From Zygnema cylindricum (lineage: Eukaryota; Streptophyta; Zygnematophyceae; Zygnematales; Zygnemataceae), in NCBI GenBank assembly GCA_037447655.1, contig JBBHKE010002690.1, forward strand, positions 106,098 through 170,097: a stretch of DNA of 64,000 nt, read 5' to 3'. The position numbers were made by a program, and so were the translations under genes. Shown here one piece after another: positions 34,790 through 45,809 of this stretch (position 1 is the first letter of the stretch; each line of letters starts with the position of its first letter). The notes beneath the pieces were generated by a model that saw only the letters and a list, made by a program, of their open reading frames with translations, searched no databases and was not told where the DNA came from.

Positions 34790-35440
34790 GAGGACGAGGA
34801 CGATGAGCTCCTTTTGGATGAGGAGTTGGAGGCGAAAAACTGAGGTTGAAATTCCACGAAGGCAGAAATGTGCTTACGGTGGATTGAAAGGTGAAGCAGG
34901 CTGGATTATAGATTCAGGTGCCTCAATGCACATGTGTAAGGATAGACACCTGTTCACTAAGATAAGAAAGATTCCCACCGTAGAGATAGAGTACGGGGAT
35001 GGGAGGATAGTCACCACTACTCTTGTAGGATCGGTAGATCTGAAAGTGTTAGTAGAAGGAAAGACATCCATATTAACATTCTCCGATGTATTGTTTATTC
35101 CGGAGGCTGAACAAAAACCTTATCTCTACATCAGTATTAGATTGATAAGGGGTTTTTTCAGTAGCACTAGGGAAGGTAGAGATAGAGTACGGGGATGGGA
35201 GGATAGTCACCACTACTCTTGTAGGATCGGTAGATCTGAAAGTGTTAGTAGAAGGAAAGACATCCATATTAACATTCTCCGATGTATTGTTTATTCCGGA
35301 GCTGAACAAAAACCTTATCTCTACATCAGTATTAGATGATAAGGGTTTTTTACTAGCACTAGGGAAGGAGTCTTTACTGCTAGTTTTGAGGAGGATGTCT
35401 ATTTCATTGCTGAGAAAGGTAACCATGGGATGTTTAGGCT
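34790..35440 (+). pseudogene. copia aspartic protease, with internal duplication
   Basis: The catalytic D-S-G-A-S (Asp codon 34911-34913) sits in GWIIDSGASMHMC, typical of the retropepsin that processes the copia polyprotein. Downstream GDGRIVTTTLVGSVDLKV and FSDVLFIPE fit the family. A 196-bp segment holding the C-terminal half is duplicated in tandem with indels, so the frame is lost and regained. The region ends at MFRLILSN, leading into gag-pre-integrase. Confidence 0.9.
34980..35370 (+). repeat. 196-bp tandem duplication in protease
   Basis: GTAGAGATAGAGTACGGGGA at 34980 recurs at 35176. Both copies run to a GATAAGGG(G)TTTTTT...AGCACTAGGGAAGG end. They differ by a few bases, including an extra residue in GGAGGCTGAAC versus GGAGCTGAAC, typical of frameshifting indels. 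Confidence 0.9.
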
Positions 35441-36400
35441 GATCTTAAGTAATGAAACGAAAAAACTTTATTATGTTGGTGTTCATGATATTATGATGTG
35501 GCATAAGAGGCTTGGGCATGTGAATCTAGACAAGTTAAGAGAGATGAAAAAGATGGGAGTGGTGGAAGGGATTAAGTTTAGTGAGAGTGATAATATAAGT
35601 GATAAGAGTGGGTGTGCTCAAGGTAAAACACTCTGATTACCCTTTTCTAAAACAGCCACCTATAAAGGAGAATAAATTCTAGATCAAGTACACACAGATA
35701 TTTGGGGACCGGCTAGAGTACCCTCACCGGGGGGGGAAGAGATTTATGATGACTATCACTGATGATTGGTCTCGGTATTCCCGAGTGTATTTTTTGAAAA
35801 ACAAGTCCGACGCTCAGGATTGTTTTAGACAATATAAAGCATGGAGCCAAAAACTCCATGAAACTCCAATCAAGAGAATAAGGAGTGACAATGGTGGAGA
35901 GTATACTTCTAACCAGTTTGAGGATTTTCTGAGGGAAGATGGGGTCCAACACCAAAAGACAGTTCCACAAAAACCCGGAACAGAATGGGGTAGCTGAAAG
36001 GTTAAATAGAACACTAAGTGATAGTGCTAGAAGTATGTTGTCAGATAAGAAGATAGGAAAAAGGTTTTGGGCAGAAGCAATGAACTATGCTAATTACCTC
36101 AAAAATAGAGTTCTTACTTCAGCTATAAAAGATCAAACACCTTATGAGAGATGGACAAGCCGGAAACCAGACATATCTCACTTAAAGGTTTTTGACAGTC
36201 AAGTATTCAGTCTAGATACAGATCGGTCTAATTGGAAGCTAGATCCTAAAGGAAAACCGGGATACTTATTAGGATATAATGAGGATGTTAAAGGATATAG
36301 AGTTTATGATCTAAAAAGAGAAGATATAATATATCAAAAGCATCTAGTAGTTATGGATGAAGGAAAGTCTGTGGATCCCTTCAAATATACAAAGTCAGTA
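35440..36400 (+). pseudogene. copia gag-pre-integrase and integrase
   Basis: Integrase inserts element cDNA into host DNA. The N-terminal zinc-binding part shows WHKRLGHV (His codons 35502 and 35517), but the Cys pair is reduced to SGCAQGK, so one zinc ligand is missing. In-frame stops lie at 35634 (TGA) and 35673 (TAA). The catalytic triad can be followed across frames: Asp in HTDIWGP (35697), Asp in RSDNGGEY (35887) and Glu in NGVAERLNR (35996). A run of eight G (35729-35736) causes a frame change before MMTITDDWSR, and another shift lies near 35955-35985. The C-terminal part (FWAEAMNYANYL, GYLLGYNEDVKGYRVYD) is in one frame. Confidence 0.92.
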
Positions 36401-36730
36401 AAAATCAGATTTGAGTCAGAAAATTCCGATGACTTTGAGCTCCCTAACTATCCGGGTTTTAGAGAAGATGACATTCTTGCAGATACAAATCAGACCGAAA
36501 AGGACTCGGCTGTGGAAACTCCAGTGACAACTCTACCCGAAGCGGAAGACGTGGTGGAAATTGATTCGGAATCAAGGGATAGGGGAGAAGCCGAGTTTGT
36601 TCGAAAGAATCCACGAGAACCATCTATTTCGGCCTCAGATTTTGAGGGGGGAAGGAGAAGTAGCAAAAAACTACAAGAAAAACAGGTTAATAACAAGGTA
36701 ACTAAACTATCTCATCAAGATGAACCTCAA
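36400..36730 (+). pseudogene. copia integrase-RT linker
   Basis: Open in the same frame as the integrase C-terminus (35939-36802). It encodes a charged, low-conservation stretch (SRDRGEAEFVRKNPREP, GRRSSKKLQEKQ) typical of the variable region between integrase and reverse transcriptase. It has no motif of its own. Confidence 0.75.
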
Positions 36731-37450
36731 ACTTATGGAGAGGCGATGACTTGGCCAGAAAAAAATCGGTGGAAGACACCCATTAATGAGGAGATGGCCT
36801 GAACCATGGCAGCCGATACTTGGGAGCTGGTGGATTGTCCACCTAACCGAAAACCAATCGGTTGTAAGTGGGTTTTTAAATTAAAACTGAACCCAGATAA
36901 TAGAATCGAGCGCTATAAGGCCAGATTAGTGGCAAAGGGATTTACACAAAAGGAGGAAATTGACTACGAGGAAACCTTTGCCCTAATGGTCAGATTTCCC
37001 TCCGTCCGCATGCTTTTCACCCTCGCAGCAGCGGAAGACATAGAAGTGCACCAAATGGACATCAAAACAGCCTTTTTGCATTGAGAATTGGAAGAGGAGA
37101 TCTTCATGCGGCAACCGAAAGGTTTGTGGAGGAATGAGAGGAGAGTAAGGTATGCCGGCTGATTAAATCTCTTCATGGTTTGAAACAGGCCCCAACAGTG
37201 GAATAAGAAGCTTGATGAGTTTCTTACCGGTCTGTGATATATTCGGATCAGCTCAGAACACTCAATCTATGTTGTCGAAGATGAGGAAGGTTTTATATTT
37301 ATTGCAATTTATGTTGATGATTTGCTTGTCTTAAGTAAATCAATGGAAAAAATTAATAAACTGAAAAACGATCTTAAGGGGAGATTTGAAAAGAAGGATA
37401 TGGGAGAAGCAAAATATATTTTGGGAATTTAAGTAGAGAGAGACCGGAAA
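36725..37450 (+). pseudogene. copia reverse transcriptase (RVT_2)
   Basis: Begins with EPQTYGEAMTWPEK and continues through WELVDCPPNRKPIGCKWVF, YKARLVAKGFTQ and HQMDIKTAFLH (catalytic Asp 37058-37060) to the YVDDLLV box (37310-37330), which supplies the other two catalytic aspartates. These residues are intact, but the frame is not. Stops include TGA at 36800, TGA at 37082 where the usual Gly follows FLH, and TAA after KYILGI. A frameshift after MRQPKG turns the usual K-S-L-x-G-L-K-Q-A-P stretch out of frame. Confidence 0.93.
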
Positions 37451-37626
37451 AGAAAAATTATAAGATTGACTCAAAAGGAAGCAATAGGGAACATACTTGA
37501 AAAATTTCAAATGGTTTTAGCTAATAGTTGTCCAACTCCAATGGAGTTGAAGAAGGGAAGTGAGGGGAGTGAGGAAGAAGGAGTCATAGTCTTAGACGAG
37601 GAATTATCTCTGAAGAACAGAAGTTC

Positions 37627-38407
37627 ATGCAGACTATTCCTTACAGGCAAGTAGTGGGAAGTCTAAAGAGTGTTCTCTACTCGTGTGCAAGTGAGATGAT
37701 GCTTTGGCATAAAAGGTTGGGGCATGTGCATCTAGATAGATTAAAGAAAATGAAGAAAAATGGAATAGTGGAGGGTATTACTTTTGAAGATGATGAGACC
37801 TTTGATGATTGTAGGAGTGCTGAGTAGAAGTCTAAATGCTCCCACTAAGAAGGATTGGGAGGCAGCTAAGAGAGTCCTTAGATACTTGGTAGGAACTAGA
37901 GATCTATGGTTGTATTTGGGTGGGGAGAATACTGACATCACTACTTGGAGTGATGCCAGTTATGGTGATGCTCCGATGAGGAGATGTACTTCTGGATATG
38001 TATTATATGTGGGTGATGGGGCTTGCTGTTGGAGTAGCAAACAGCAAAAGGTTATTGCTCAGTCCACCATGGAGGCTGAGTATATGGCCTCTTGCTCTGC
38101 TGTAAAAGAATTGATGTGGGTCAAGTCTTTGCTCGGTGAGCTTGGTCACCTTAAGAGTGGTGTGCAGAAAATATTTTGTGATAATCAGGCAGCAATCGCT
38201 ATTTCTGCCAATCCTAAACACCATTTTAAAGCCAAACACATGGACATCAGACTCAGCTTTGTTAGAGAGAAAGTAGAAAACAAAATAATCAGTTTAGAGT
38301 ACAGACCAGATAGTGAGATGGTAGCGGATATGATGACCAAACCTGTGCCTTCCCCTAAACTAATTTTTTGCAGGGAGAAGTGTGGTCTGAAATTAAAGAT
38401 TGACTAG
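37627..38407 (+). pseudogene. copia RNase H domain, interrupted by foreign insert
   Basis: RNase H removes element RNA from the RNA-DNA hybrid. The N-terminal connection (IPYRQVVGSL...VLYSCAS) is followed by an out-of-place 118-bp insert. The domain then resumes at VGVLSRSLNAPTKKDWEAAK and continues open to TGA/TAG at 38402-38407. Catalytic residues are visible: Asp in WSDASYG (37952), Glu in STMEAEY (38072), Asp in FCDNQAA (38180) and Asp in VADMMTK (38327). The downstream part alone looks intact, so only the connection is destroyed. Confidence 0.92.
37693..37810 (+). pseudogene. displaced gag-pre-integrase fragment inside RNase H
   Basis: Encodes MLWHKRLGHVHLDRLKKMKK, the zinc-binding gag-pre-integrase motif whose normal place is before integrase (35494-35600 here). 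It sits where copia polyproteins have the T-R-P-D-I-A-Y-A stretch. It differs from this element's own motif at many bases (HVHLDRLKK versus HVNLDKLRE), so it came from a related element rather than from a local copy. Confidence 0.85.
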
Positions 38408-38420
38408 AAAATAAGGGGAG
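38407..38420 (+). promoter_or_regulatory. polypurine tract
   Basis: GAAAATAAGGGGAG, purine except for one T, lies directly against the TGTAGAAACT start of the 3' LTR and just after the RNase H stop. This is the expected site and composition for priming plus-strand synthesis. Confidence 0.85.
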
Positions 38421-39492
38421 TGTAGAAACTAATGGTTTTATTAGTATTTTCTAGGTCTGATGAACTATGCTAATTTCATCAAAAGAAATATAGAAGTCGA
38501 GGCAGTCTATCTCTAACTTCTCTCTCCAACTCTCAAACTTGTCGCAGTCACTGAGAAATTGGAGAGGAAGCTAGAGCCATGGCTACCTTGGCTATCCTGA
38601 GGTTTACGGGAATTTTATCTCTGGGTTTATATATTTGATTAAAATGTATATGCCGACGGCAGGATTTGATCCATGTACCTGCCGGCCGGCAGACACAAAG
38701 TAGCCGGTAGCCTTAGCCGTTTCGTCTAGAGGTATTGTTACGTAGCATATAGTTTGATAATTATTTAGATATGTATTCTTGCGATAAACCATTTAACTAG
38801 AATTAATTACGGGATACATAGATCCAGTAATATGTAATGTACGACTTACGGTACGGACATAAATCAGTACCGCGCATTTGTTTCGTAAATGAAACAAATA
38901 CCGCGCATGTATTTATTACGGCCACGATTAAAGCCGAATTTAATCGGACGGCCGGGATTAGCGCCGAGATCGCGGAGGAAGATTTCGGCGGTTTGTGGCC
39001 ATCGCCACATCGGATGACGCGTGGCAAAATTCCGTTGGATTGTGGAAACTCCGGAGATTATGGAACCATGGCTTCCGATATGACAGGTGTCACCTTGTAG
39101 ACCTTGTCGTACAATGGTCGTACAATAAGTACATCGCCCATTGTACCTTCTTGTACTTTATAGTGTTCCTATTGGACTAGGGTTTAATGGTAGGTAGTCG
39201 TGAGTAGGCAGACCGAGACTTAGTAATATTTAGGTACCTCTCTCTTTATGAGAGCTTCTAACTATAAAGGTCATCTTTGACCAGCCATAACTTACTGCTC
39301 AGGTGAGCAAATTCAGTGATTCTTTTTGCGTTTGACTCACGGGAGTCTTGTCCTCACAGGGGTGAGAGTGGTCAGAATATTTGTGTGCCTGGGCGGCGCT
39401 TATTCAGCGGGAAAGTAGAAGGGGCAAATATTATCCTAAAGGCTTTACATAGGCTGCTCATTCTGTGGGTCAATGGAGACCACAGAATTTCA
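38421..39492 (+). repeat. 3' LTR
   Basis: 1,072 bp, TGTAGAAACT...ATTTCA. It lacks the 520-bp duplication of the 5' LTR. It carries a 21-bp extra segment at 38461-38481 that matches this element's integrase coding sequence at 36081-36101 with two mismatches. Up to about 39060 it is nearly identical to the 5' LTR; beyond that only patches align. The corresponding dyad reads GGTCATCTTTGACC. Satellite resumes at CAAACTG. Confidence 0.92.
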
Positions 39493-42056
39493 CAAACTGT
39501 TTGTGTAATTTAGGTAACAATTATTGTTATCGCTAAAAGTTTGTGTAATTTAGGTAACAAATCCTGTTATCGTTAATTGTTTGTGTAATTTAGGTAACAA
39601 TTATTGTTATCGCTAATTGTTTGTGTAATTAAGGTAAAAATTCATGTTATCGCAAATAGTTTGTGTAATTTAGGTAACAATTCTTGTTATCGCTGATTGT
39701 TTGTGTAATTTAGGTGACAATTCTTGTTATCGCTAATTGTTTGTGTAATTTAGGAAACAATTCTTGTTATCGCTAACAGTTTGTGTAATTTAGGTAACAA
39801 TTCTTGTTATCGCTAAGAGTTTGTGTAATTTAGGTAACAATTCTTGTTATCGCAAATTGGTTGTGTAATTTAGGTAACAATTCTTGTTATCGCTAATAGT
39901 TTGTGTCATTTAGGTAATATTTCTTGTTATCGCTAACTGTTTGTGTAATTTAGGTGACAATTCTTGTTATCGCTAATAATTTGTGTAATTTAGGTAACAA
40001 TTTCTGTTATCCGCTAACAGTTTTGTGAAATTTAGGTATCAATTCCTGTTATCGCTATTAGTTTGTGTAATTTAAGTAACAATTATTGGTATCGCTAACA
40101 CTTTGTGAAATTTAGGTATCAATTTATATTATCGCTAATAGTTTGTGTAATTTAGATAACAATTCGTGTTATCCCTAATTGTTTCTGTAATTTAGTTAAC
40201 AATTCCTGTTACCGATAATAGTTTGTGTAATTTAGTTAACAATTATTGAAATCGCTAATTGTTTGTGTAATTTAGGTAACAATTCTTGTTATCGCAAATA
40301 GTTTGTGTAATTTAGGTAACAATTCTCGTTATCGCTAACTGTATGTGTAATTTAGGGAAAAATTCTTGTTATCGCTAACAGTTAATGTAATTTAGGTAAC
40401 AATTCGTGTTATTGCTAACTGTTTGTGTTATTTAGGTAACAATTCTTGTTATCGCTAATTGATTGTGTAATTTAGGTATCAATTCCTGTTATCGCTAATA
40501 GTTTGTGTAATTTAGGTAACAATTTTTGTTATCGCTAATTGTTTGTTTAATTTAGGTAACAATTCTTTTTAACCCTAATAGTTTGTGTTATTTAGATTAC
40601 AGTTCATATTATCGCTAAAATTTTGTGTAATATAGATAACAATTCCTGGTATTGCTAACTGTTTCTGTAATTTAGGTAACAATTCTTGTTATCGCTAACA
40701 ATTTTGTGAAATTTAGGTAACAATTTCTGTTATCGCTATTAGTTTGTGTAATTTAGGTAACAATTTTTGTTATCGCTAACTGTATGTGTAATTTAGTGAA
40801 AAATTCTTGTTATCGCTAACAGTTAATGTAATTTAGGTAACAATTCGTGTTATTGCTAACTGTTTGTGTTATTTAGGTAACAATTCTTCTTATCGCTAAT
40901 TGATTGTGTAATTTAGGTATCAATTCCTGTTATCCCTAATAGTTTGTGTAATTTAGGTAACAATTTTTGTTATCGCTAATTGTTTGTTTAATTTAGGTAA
41001 CAATTCTTGTTATCCCTTATAGTTTGTGTTATTTAGATTACAGTTCATATTATCGCTAAAAGTTTGTCTAATATAGATAATAATTCTTGGTATCGCTATT
41101 TGTTTGTGTAATTTAGGTAACAATTCCTGTTATCGCTAACAATTTTGTGAAATTTAGGTAACAATTCCTGTTATCGCTATTAGTTTGTGTAATTTAGGTA
41201 ACAATTCTTGTTATCGCTAACAGAATGTGTAATTTAGGGAAAAATTCTTGTTATCGCTAGCAGTTTGTGTAATTTAGAGAACAATTCCTGTTATCGCTAA
41301 CTGTTTGTGTAATTTAGGTAACAATTATTGTTATCGCTAATTGTTTGTGTAATATAGGTATCAATTCTTGTTATCGCTAATAGTTTGTGTTATTTAGATA
41401 AAATTTCATATTATTGCTAACAGTTTGTGTAATTTAGATAACAATTATTGTTATCGCTAACTGTTTCTGTCATTTAGGTAACAATTCGTGTTATCGCTAA
41501 CAATTTGTGTAATTTAGGTAACAATTTCTGTTATCGATAATAGTTTGTGTAATTTAAGTAACAATTCTTGTTATCGCTAATAGTTTCTATAATATAGGTA
41601 ACAACTCTTGTTATCGGAAACTGTTTGTGGAATTTTGGCAACAATTCCTGTAATCGCTAATTGTTTGTGCAATTTAGGTAACAATTCTTGTTATCGCTAA
41701 TTGTTTTTGTAATTTAGGTAACAATTCTTGTTATCGCTAATAGTTTCTATAATTTAGGTAACAACTCTTGTTATGGCTAATAGTTTGTGTAATTTAGGTA
41801 ATAATTCCTATTATCGCAAATATTTTGTGTAATTTAGGTAACAATTCCTGTTTTGCTAACAATTTGTGTAATTTAGGTATTAATTCTTGTTATTGATAAT
41901 TGTTTGTGTAATTTAGGTCACAATTCTTGTTATCGCTTAGAGTTTATGTAATTTAGATTACAATTCCTATTATCGCTAACAATTTGTGTAATTTAGATAA
42001 CAATTCCTGTTATCGCTAACTGTTCTGTAATTTAGGTAACAATTTCTGTTATCGCT

Positions 42057-42505
42057 AACAGTTTGTGTAATTTAGGTAACAATTCCTGTTATCGCTAATA
42101 GTTTGTGTAATTTAGGTAACAATTTTTGTTATCGCTAACAGTTTGTGTAATTTAGGTAACAATTATTGTTATCGCTAACAGTTTGTGTAATTTAGGTAAC
42201 AATTATTGTTATCGCAAACTATTTGTGTAATTTAGGTAACAATTATTGTTATCGCTAATTGTTTGTGTAATTTAGGTAACAATTCCTGTTATCGCTAATA
42301 GTTTGTGTAATTTAGGTAACAATTTTTGTTATCGCTAACAGTTTGTGTAATTTAGGTAACAATTATTGTTATCGCTAACAGTTTGTGTAATTTAGGTAAC
42401 AATTATTGTTATCGCAAACTATTTGTGTAATTTAGGTAACAATTATTGTTATCGCTAATTGTTTGTGTAATTTAGGTAACAATTCCTGTTATCGCTAATA
42501 GTTTT
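42057..42505 (+). repeat. perfect 200-bp (5-unit) higher-order repeat
   Basis: About 245 bp from 42057 is identical to the sequence from 42257. The five-unit series includes the marker GCAAACTATTTG. It is a 200-bp tandem duplication with no observed differences and one of the youngest events in the array. Confidence 0.9.
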
Positions 42506-44059
42506 TGTAATTTAGGTAGCAATTGTTGTTATCGCTAACTGTTGGTGTAATTTAGGTAACAATTCTTGTTATCGCTAACTGTTTGTGTAATTTAGGTAAC
42601 AATTCTTGTTATCGCTAATAGTTTGTGTAATATAGGTAACAATTCTTGTTATCGCTAATAAGTTGTGTAATTTAGGTAACAATTCTTGTTATCGCTAACT
42701 GTTTGTGTAATTAAGGTAACAATTCCTGTTATCGCTAACAGTTTGTGTAATTTAGGTAACAAATCCTGTTATCGCTAACAGTTTGTATAATTTAGGTAAC
42801 AATTCTTGTTATCGTTAATTGTTTGTGTAATTTAGATAACAATAATTGTTATCGCTAACTGTTTTTTTAATTTAGGTAACAATTCTTGTTATCGCTAACA
42901 GTTTGTGTAATTTAGGTAACAATTATTGTTATCACTAACTGTTTGTGTAATTTAGGTAACAATTCTTGTTATCGCTAACAGTTTGTGTAATTTAGGTAAC
43001 ATTTAATGTTATCGCTAACTGTTTGTGTAATTTAGGTAACAATTTTTGTTATCGCTAATAAGTTGTGTAATTTAGGTAACAATTCTTGTTATTGTTAACA
43101 GTTTGTGTTGATTTAGGTAACAATTCTTCTTATCGCTAATTGTTTGTGTAATTTAGATAAAAAATCTTGTTATCGCAATTAGTTTGTATAATTTAGGTAA
43201 CAGCTCTTGTTATCGCTAACTGTTTGTGTAATTTAGGTCACAATTGTTGTTATCGCAAACTATTTGTGTAATTTAGGTTACAATTCTTGTTATTGCTAAC
43301 AGTTTGTGTAATTTAGGTAACAAATCATGTTATCGCTAACTGTTTGGGTAATTTAGCTAACAATTGTTGTAATCGCTAATTGTTTGTGTAATTTAGGTAA
43401 CAATTCTTGTTATCGCTAATAGTTTGTGTAATTTAGGTAACAATTCTTGTTATCGCTAACAGTTTGTGTAATTTAGGTAACAATTCCTATTATCGCTAAC
43501 AATTTGTGTTATTTAGGTAACAATTCCTGTTATCGCTAACTGTTTTTGTAATTTAGGTAATAATTCTTGTTATCGCTAATTGTTTGTGTAGTTTACCTAA
43601 CAATTTCTTTTATCGCTAATAGTTTGTGAAATTTAGGTAACAATTCTTGTTATCGCTAATTGTTTGTGTAATTTAGGTAACAATTCTTGTTATCGCTAAT
43701 TGTTTGTGTAATTTAGGTATCAATTCTTGTTATCGCTAATAGTTTCTTTAATTTAGGTAACAACTGTTGTTATCGCTAACAGTATGTGTAATTTAGGAAA
43801 CAATTCTTGTTATCGCTAACTGTTTGTGCAATTAAGGTAAAAATTATTGTTATCGCTAACTGATTGTGTAATTTAGGTAACAATTCCTGTTATTGCTTAG
43901 TGTTTGAGTTATTTAGGTAACAATTCTTGTTTTCCCTAATTGTTTGTGTAATTTAGGTAACAATTCTAGTTATCACTTATAGTTTATGTAATTTAGGTAA
44001 CTATTCTTGTTATCGCTAATAGTATGTGTAATTTAGGTAACAATTCTTGTTATCGCTAA

Positions 44060-44560
44060 TAGTTTGTGTAATTTAGGTAACAATTCATGTTAGAGCAAAC
44101 TGTTTGTGTAATTTCGGTAACAATTCTTGTTATCGCTTACAGTTTGTGTAATTTAGGTAACAATTCCTGTTATCGCTAACTATTTGTGTAATTTAGGTAA
44201 CAATTATTGTTATCACTAATTGTTTGTGTAATTTAGGTAACAATTCTTGTTATCGCTAACAGTTTGTGTAATTTAGGTAACAATTCTTGTTATCGCTAAA
44301 TGTTTGTGTAATTTAGGTAACAATTCATGTTAGAGCAAACTGTTTGTGTAATTTCGGTAACAATTCTTGTTATCGCCAACAGTTTGTGTAATTTAGGTAA
44401 CAATTCCTGTTATCGCTAACTATTTGTGTAATTTAGGTAACAATTATTGTTATCACTAATTGTTTGTGTAATTTAGGTAACAATTCTTGTTATGGCTAAC
44501 AGTTTGTGTAATTTAGGTAACAATTCTTGTTATCGCTAAATGTTTGTGTAATTTAGGTTA
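44060..44560 (+). repeat. 240-bp (6-unit) higher-order repeat
   Basis: The six-unit series with CATGTTAGAGCAAACTG, TTTCGGTAAC and TTATCACTAATTG occurs twice at an offset of 240 bp, differing at only a few bases (for example GCTTACAG versus GCCAACAG). Confidence 0.85.
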
Positions 44561-45809
44561 CAATTCTTGTTATCCTTAAAAGTTTGTGTAATTTAGATCA
44601 CAATTCCTGTTATCGCTAATAGTTTGTGTAATTTAGATAACAATAACTGTTATCGCTAACAGTTTCTGTAATTTAAATAACAATTCTTGTTATCGTTAAC
44701 AGTTTGTGTAATTTAAATAACAATTCTTGTTATCGCTAACTGTTTGTGTAATTTAGGTTACAATTCTTGATATCGCTAACAGTTTGTGTAATTTAGGTAA
44801 CAATTTTGATATCGCTAATTGGTTGTGTAATTTAGGTAACAATTCCTGTTATCGCTAATAGTTTGTGTAATTTAGGTAACAATTCTTCTTTACACTAATT
44901 GTTTGTGTAATTTAGGTAACAATTTTTGTTATCGCTAATAGTTTGTGTAATTTAGGTAACAATTCTTGTTATCGCCAATAGTTTGTGTAATTTAGGTAAC
45001 AATTCATGTTAGCGCAATATGTTTATGTAATTGAGGTAACAATTCTTGTTATCGCTAACAGTGTGTGTAATTTAGGTAACAAATCCTGTTATCGCTAACT
45101 GTTTAGGTTATTTAGGTAACATTTTTGTTATCGCTAATTGTTTGTGTAATTTAGGTAACAATTCTTGTTATCGCTAATAGTTTGTGTAATTTAGGTGAAA
45201 ATTCCTGTTATTGCTAACAATTTGTGTAATTTAGGTAACAATTCCTGTTATCGCTAAAAGTTTGTGTAATTTAATTAACAATTCATGTTATCGCTAACAG
45301 TTTGTGTAATTTAGGTAACAATTCCTGTTATCGCTAACTGTTTTTTTAATTTTGGTTACAATTCTTGTTATCGCTAATTGTTAGTGTAGTTTAGCTAACA
45401 ATTCCTTTTATTGTTAACAGTTTGTGTACTTTAGGTAACAATTCTTGTTATCGCTAATTGTTTCTGTAATTTAGGTAACAATTCTTGTTATCCCTAACTC
45501 GATGTGTAATTTAGATTACAATTTATGTTATCGCTTACAGTTTGTGTAATTTATTGACAACTCTTGTTATCGCTAACAGTATGCGTAATTTAGGTAACAA
45601 TTCATGTTATCGCTTATAGTTTGTGTAATTTAGGTAACAATTCCTGTTATCGCAAACTGTTTGTGTAATTTAGGTAACAATTCCTGTTTTCACTAAAAGT
45701 TTGTTTTATTTAGGTAACAACTCTTGTTATCGCTAATTGTTTGTGTAACTTAGGTATCAATTCTTGTTATCATTAACTATTTGTGTAATTTAGGTAACAA
45801 TTTTTCTTA

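Larger units (their letters stand above)
31400..39492 (+). mobile_element. degenerate Ty1/copia LTR retrotransposon
   Basis: An 8.1-kb insertion in the satellite array. In order it holds a 5' LTR (TGTAGAAACT...TTCA), primer-binding site, gag with zinc knuckle, aspartic protease (DSGAS), gag-pre-integrase and integrase, reverse transcriptase (YVDD), RNase H, polypurine tract and a 3' LTR starting with the same TGTAGAAACT. Integrase upstream of reverse transcriptase defines Ty1/copia. Every domain carries stops or frameshifts, so it is not autonomous. Local tandem duplications occur in the 5' LTR, leader, gag and protease. There is no target duplication: TCAAT precedes it and CAAAC follows it. 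The mosaic nature could be biological or an assembly effect. Confidence 0.95.

Noticed and set aside
37784-38407. Functional RNase H host gene
   Set aside because: The domain is intact but lies in order within the copia element and lacks its own start. It is a remnant of pol.
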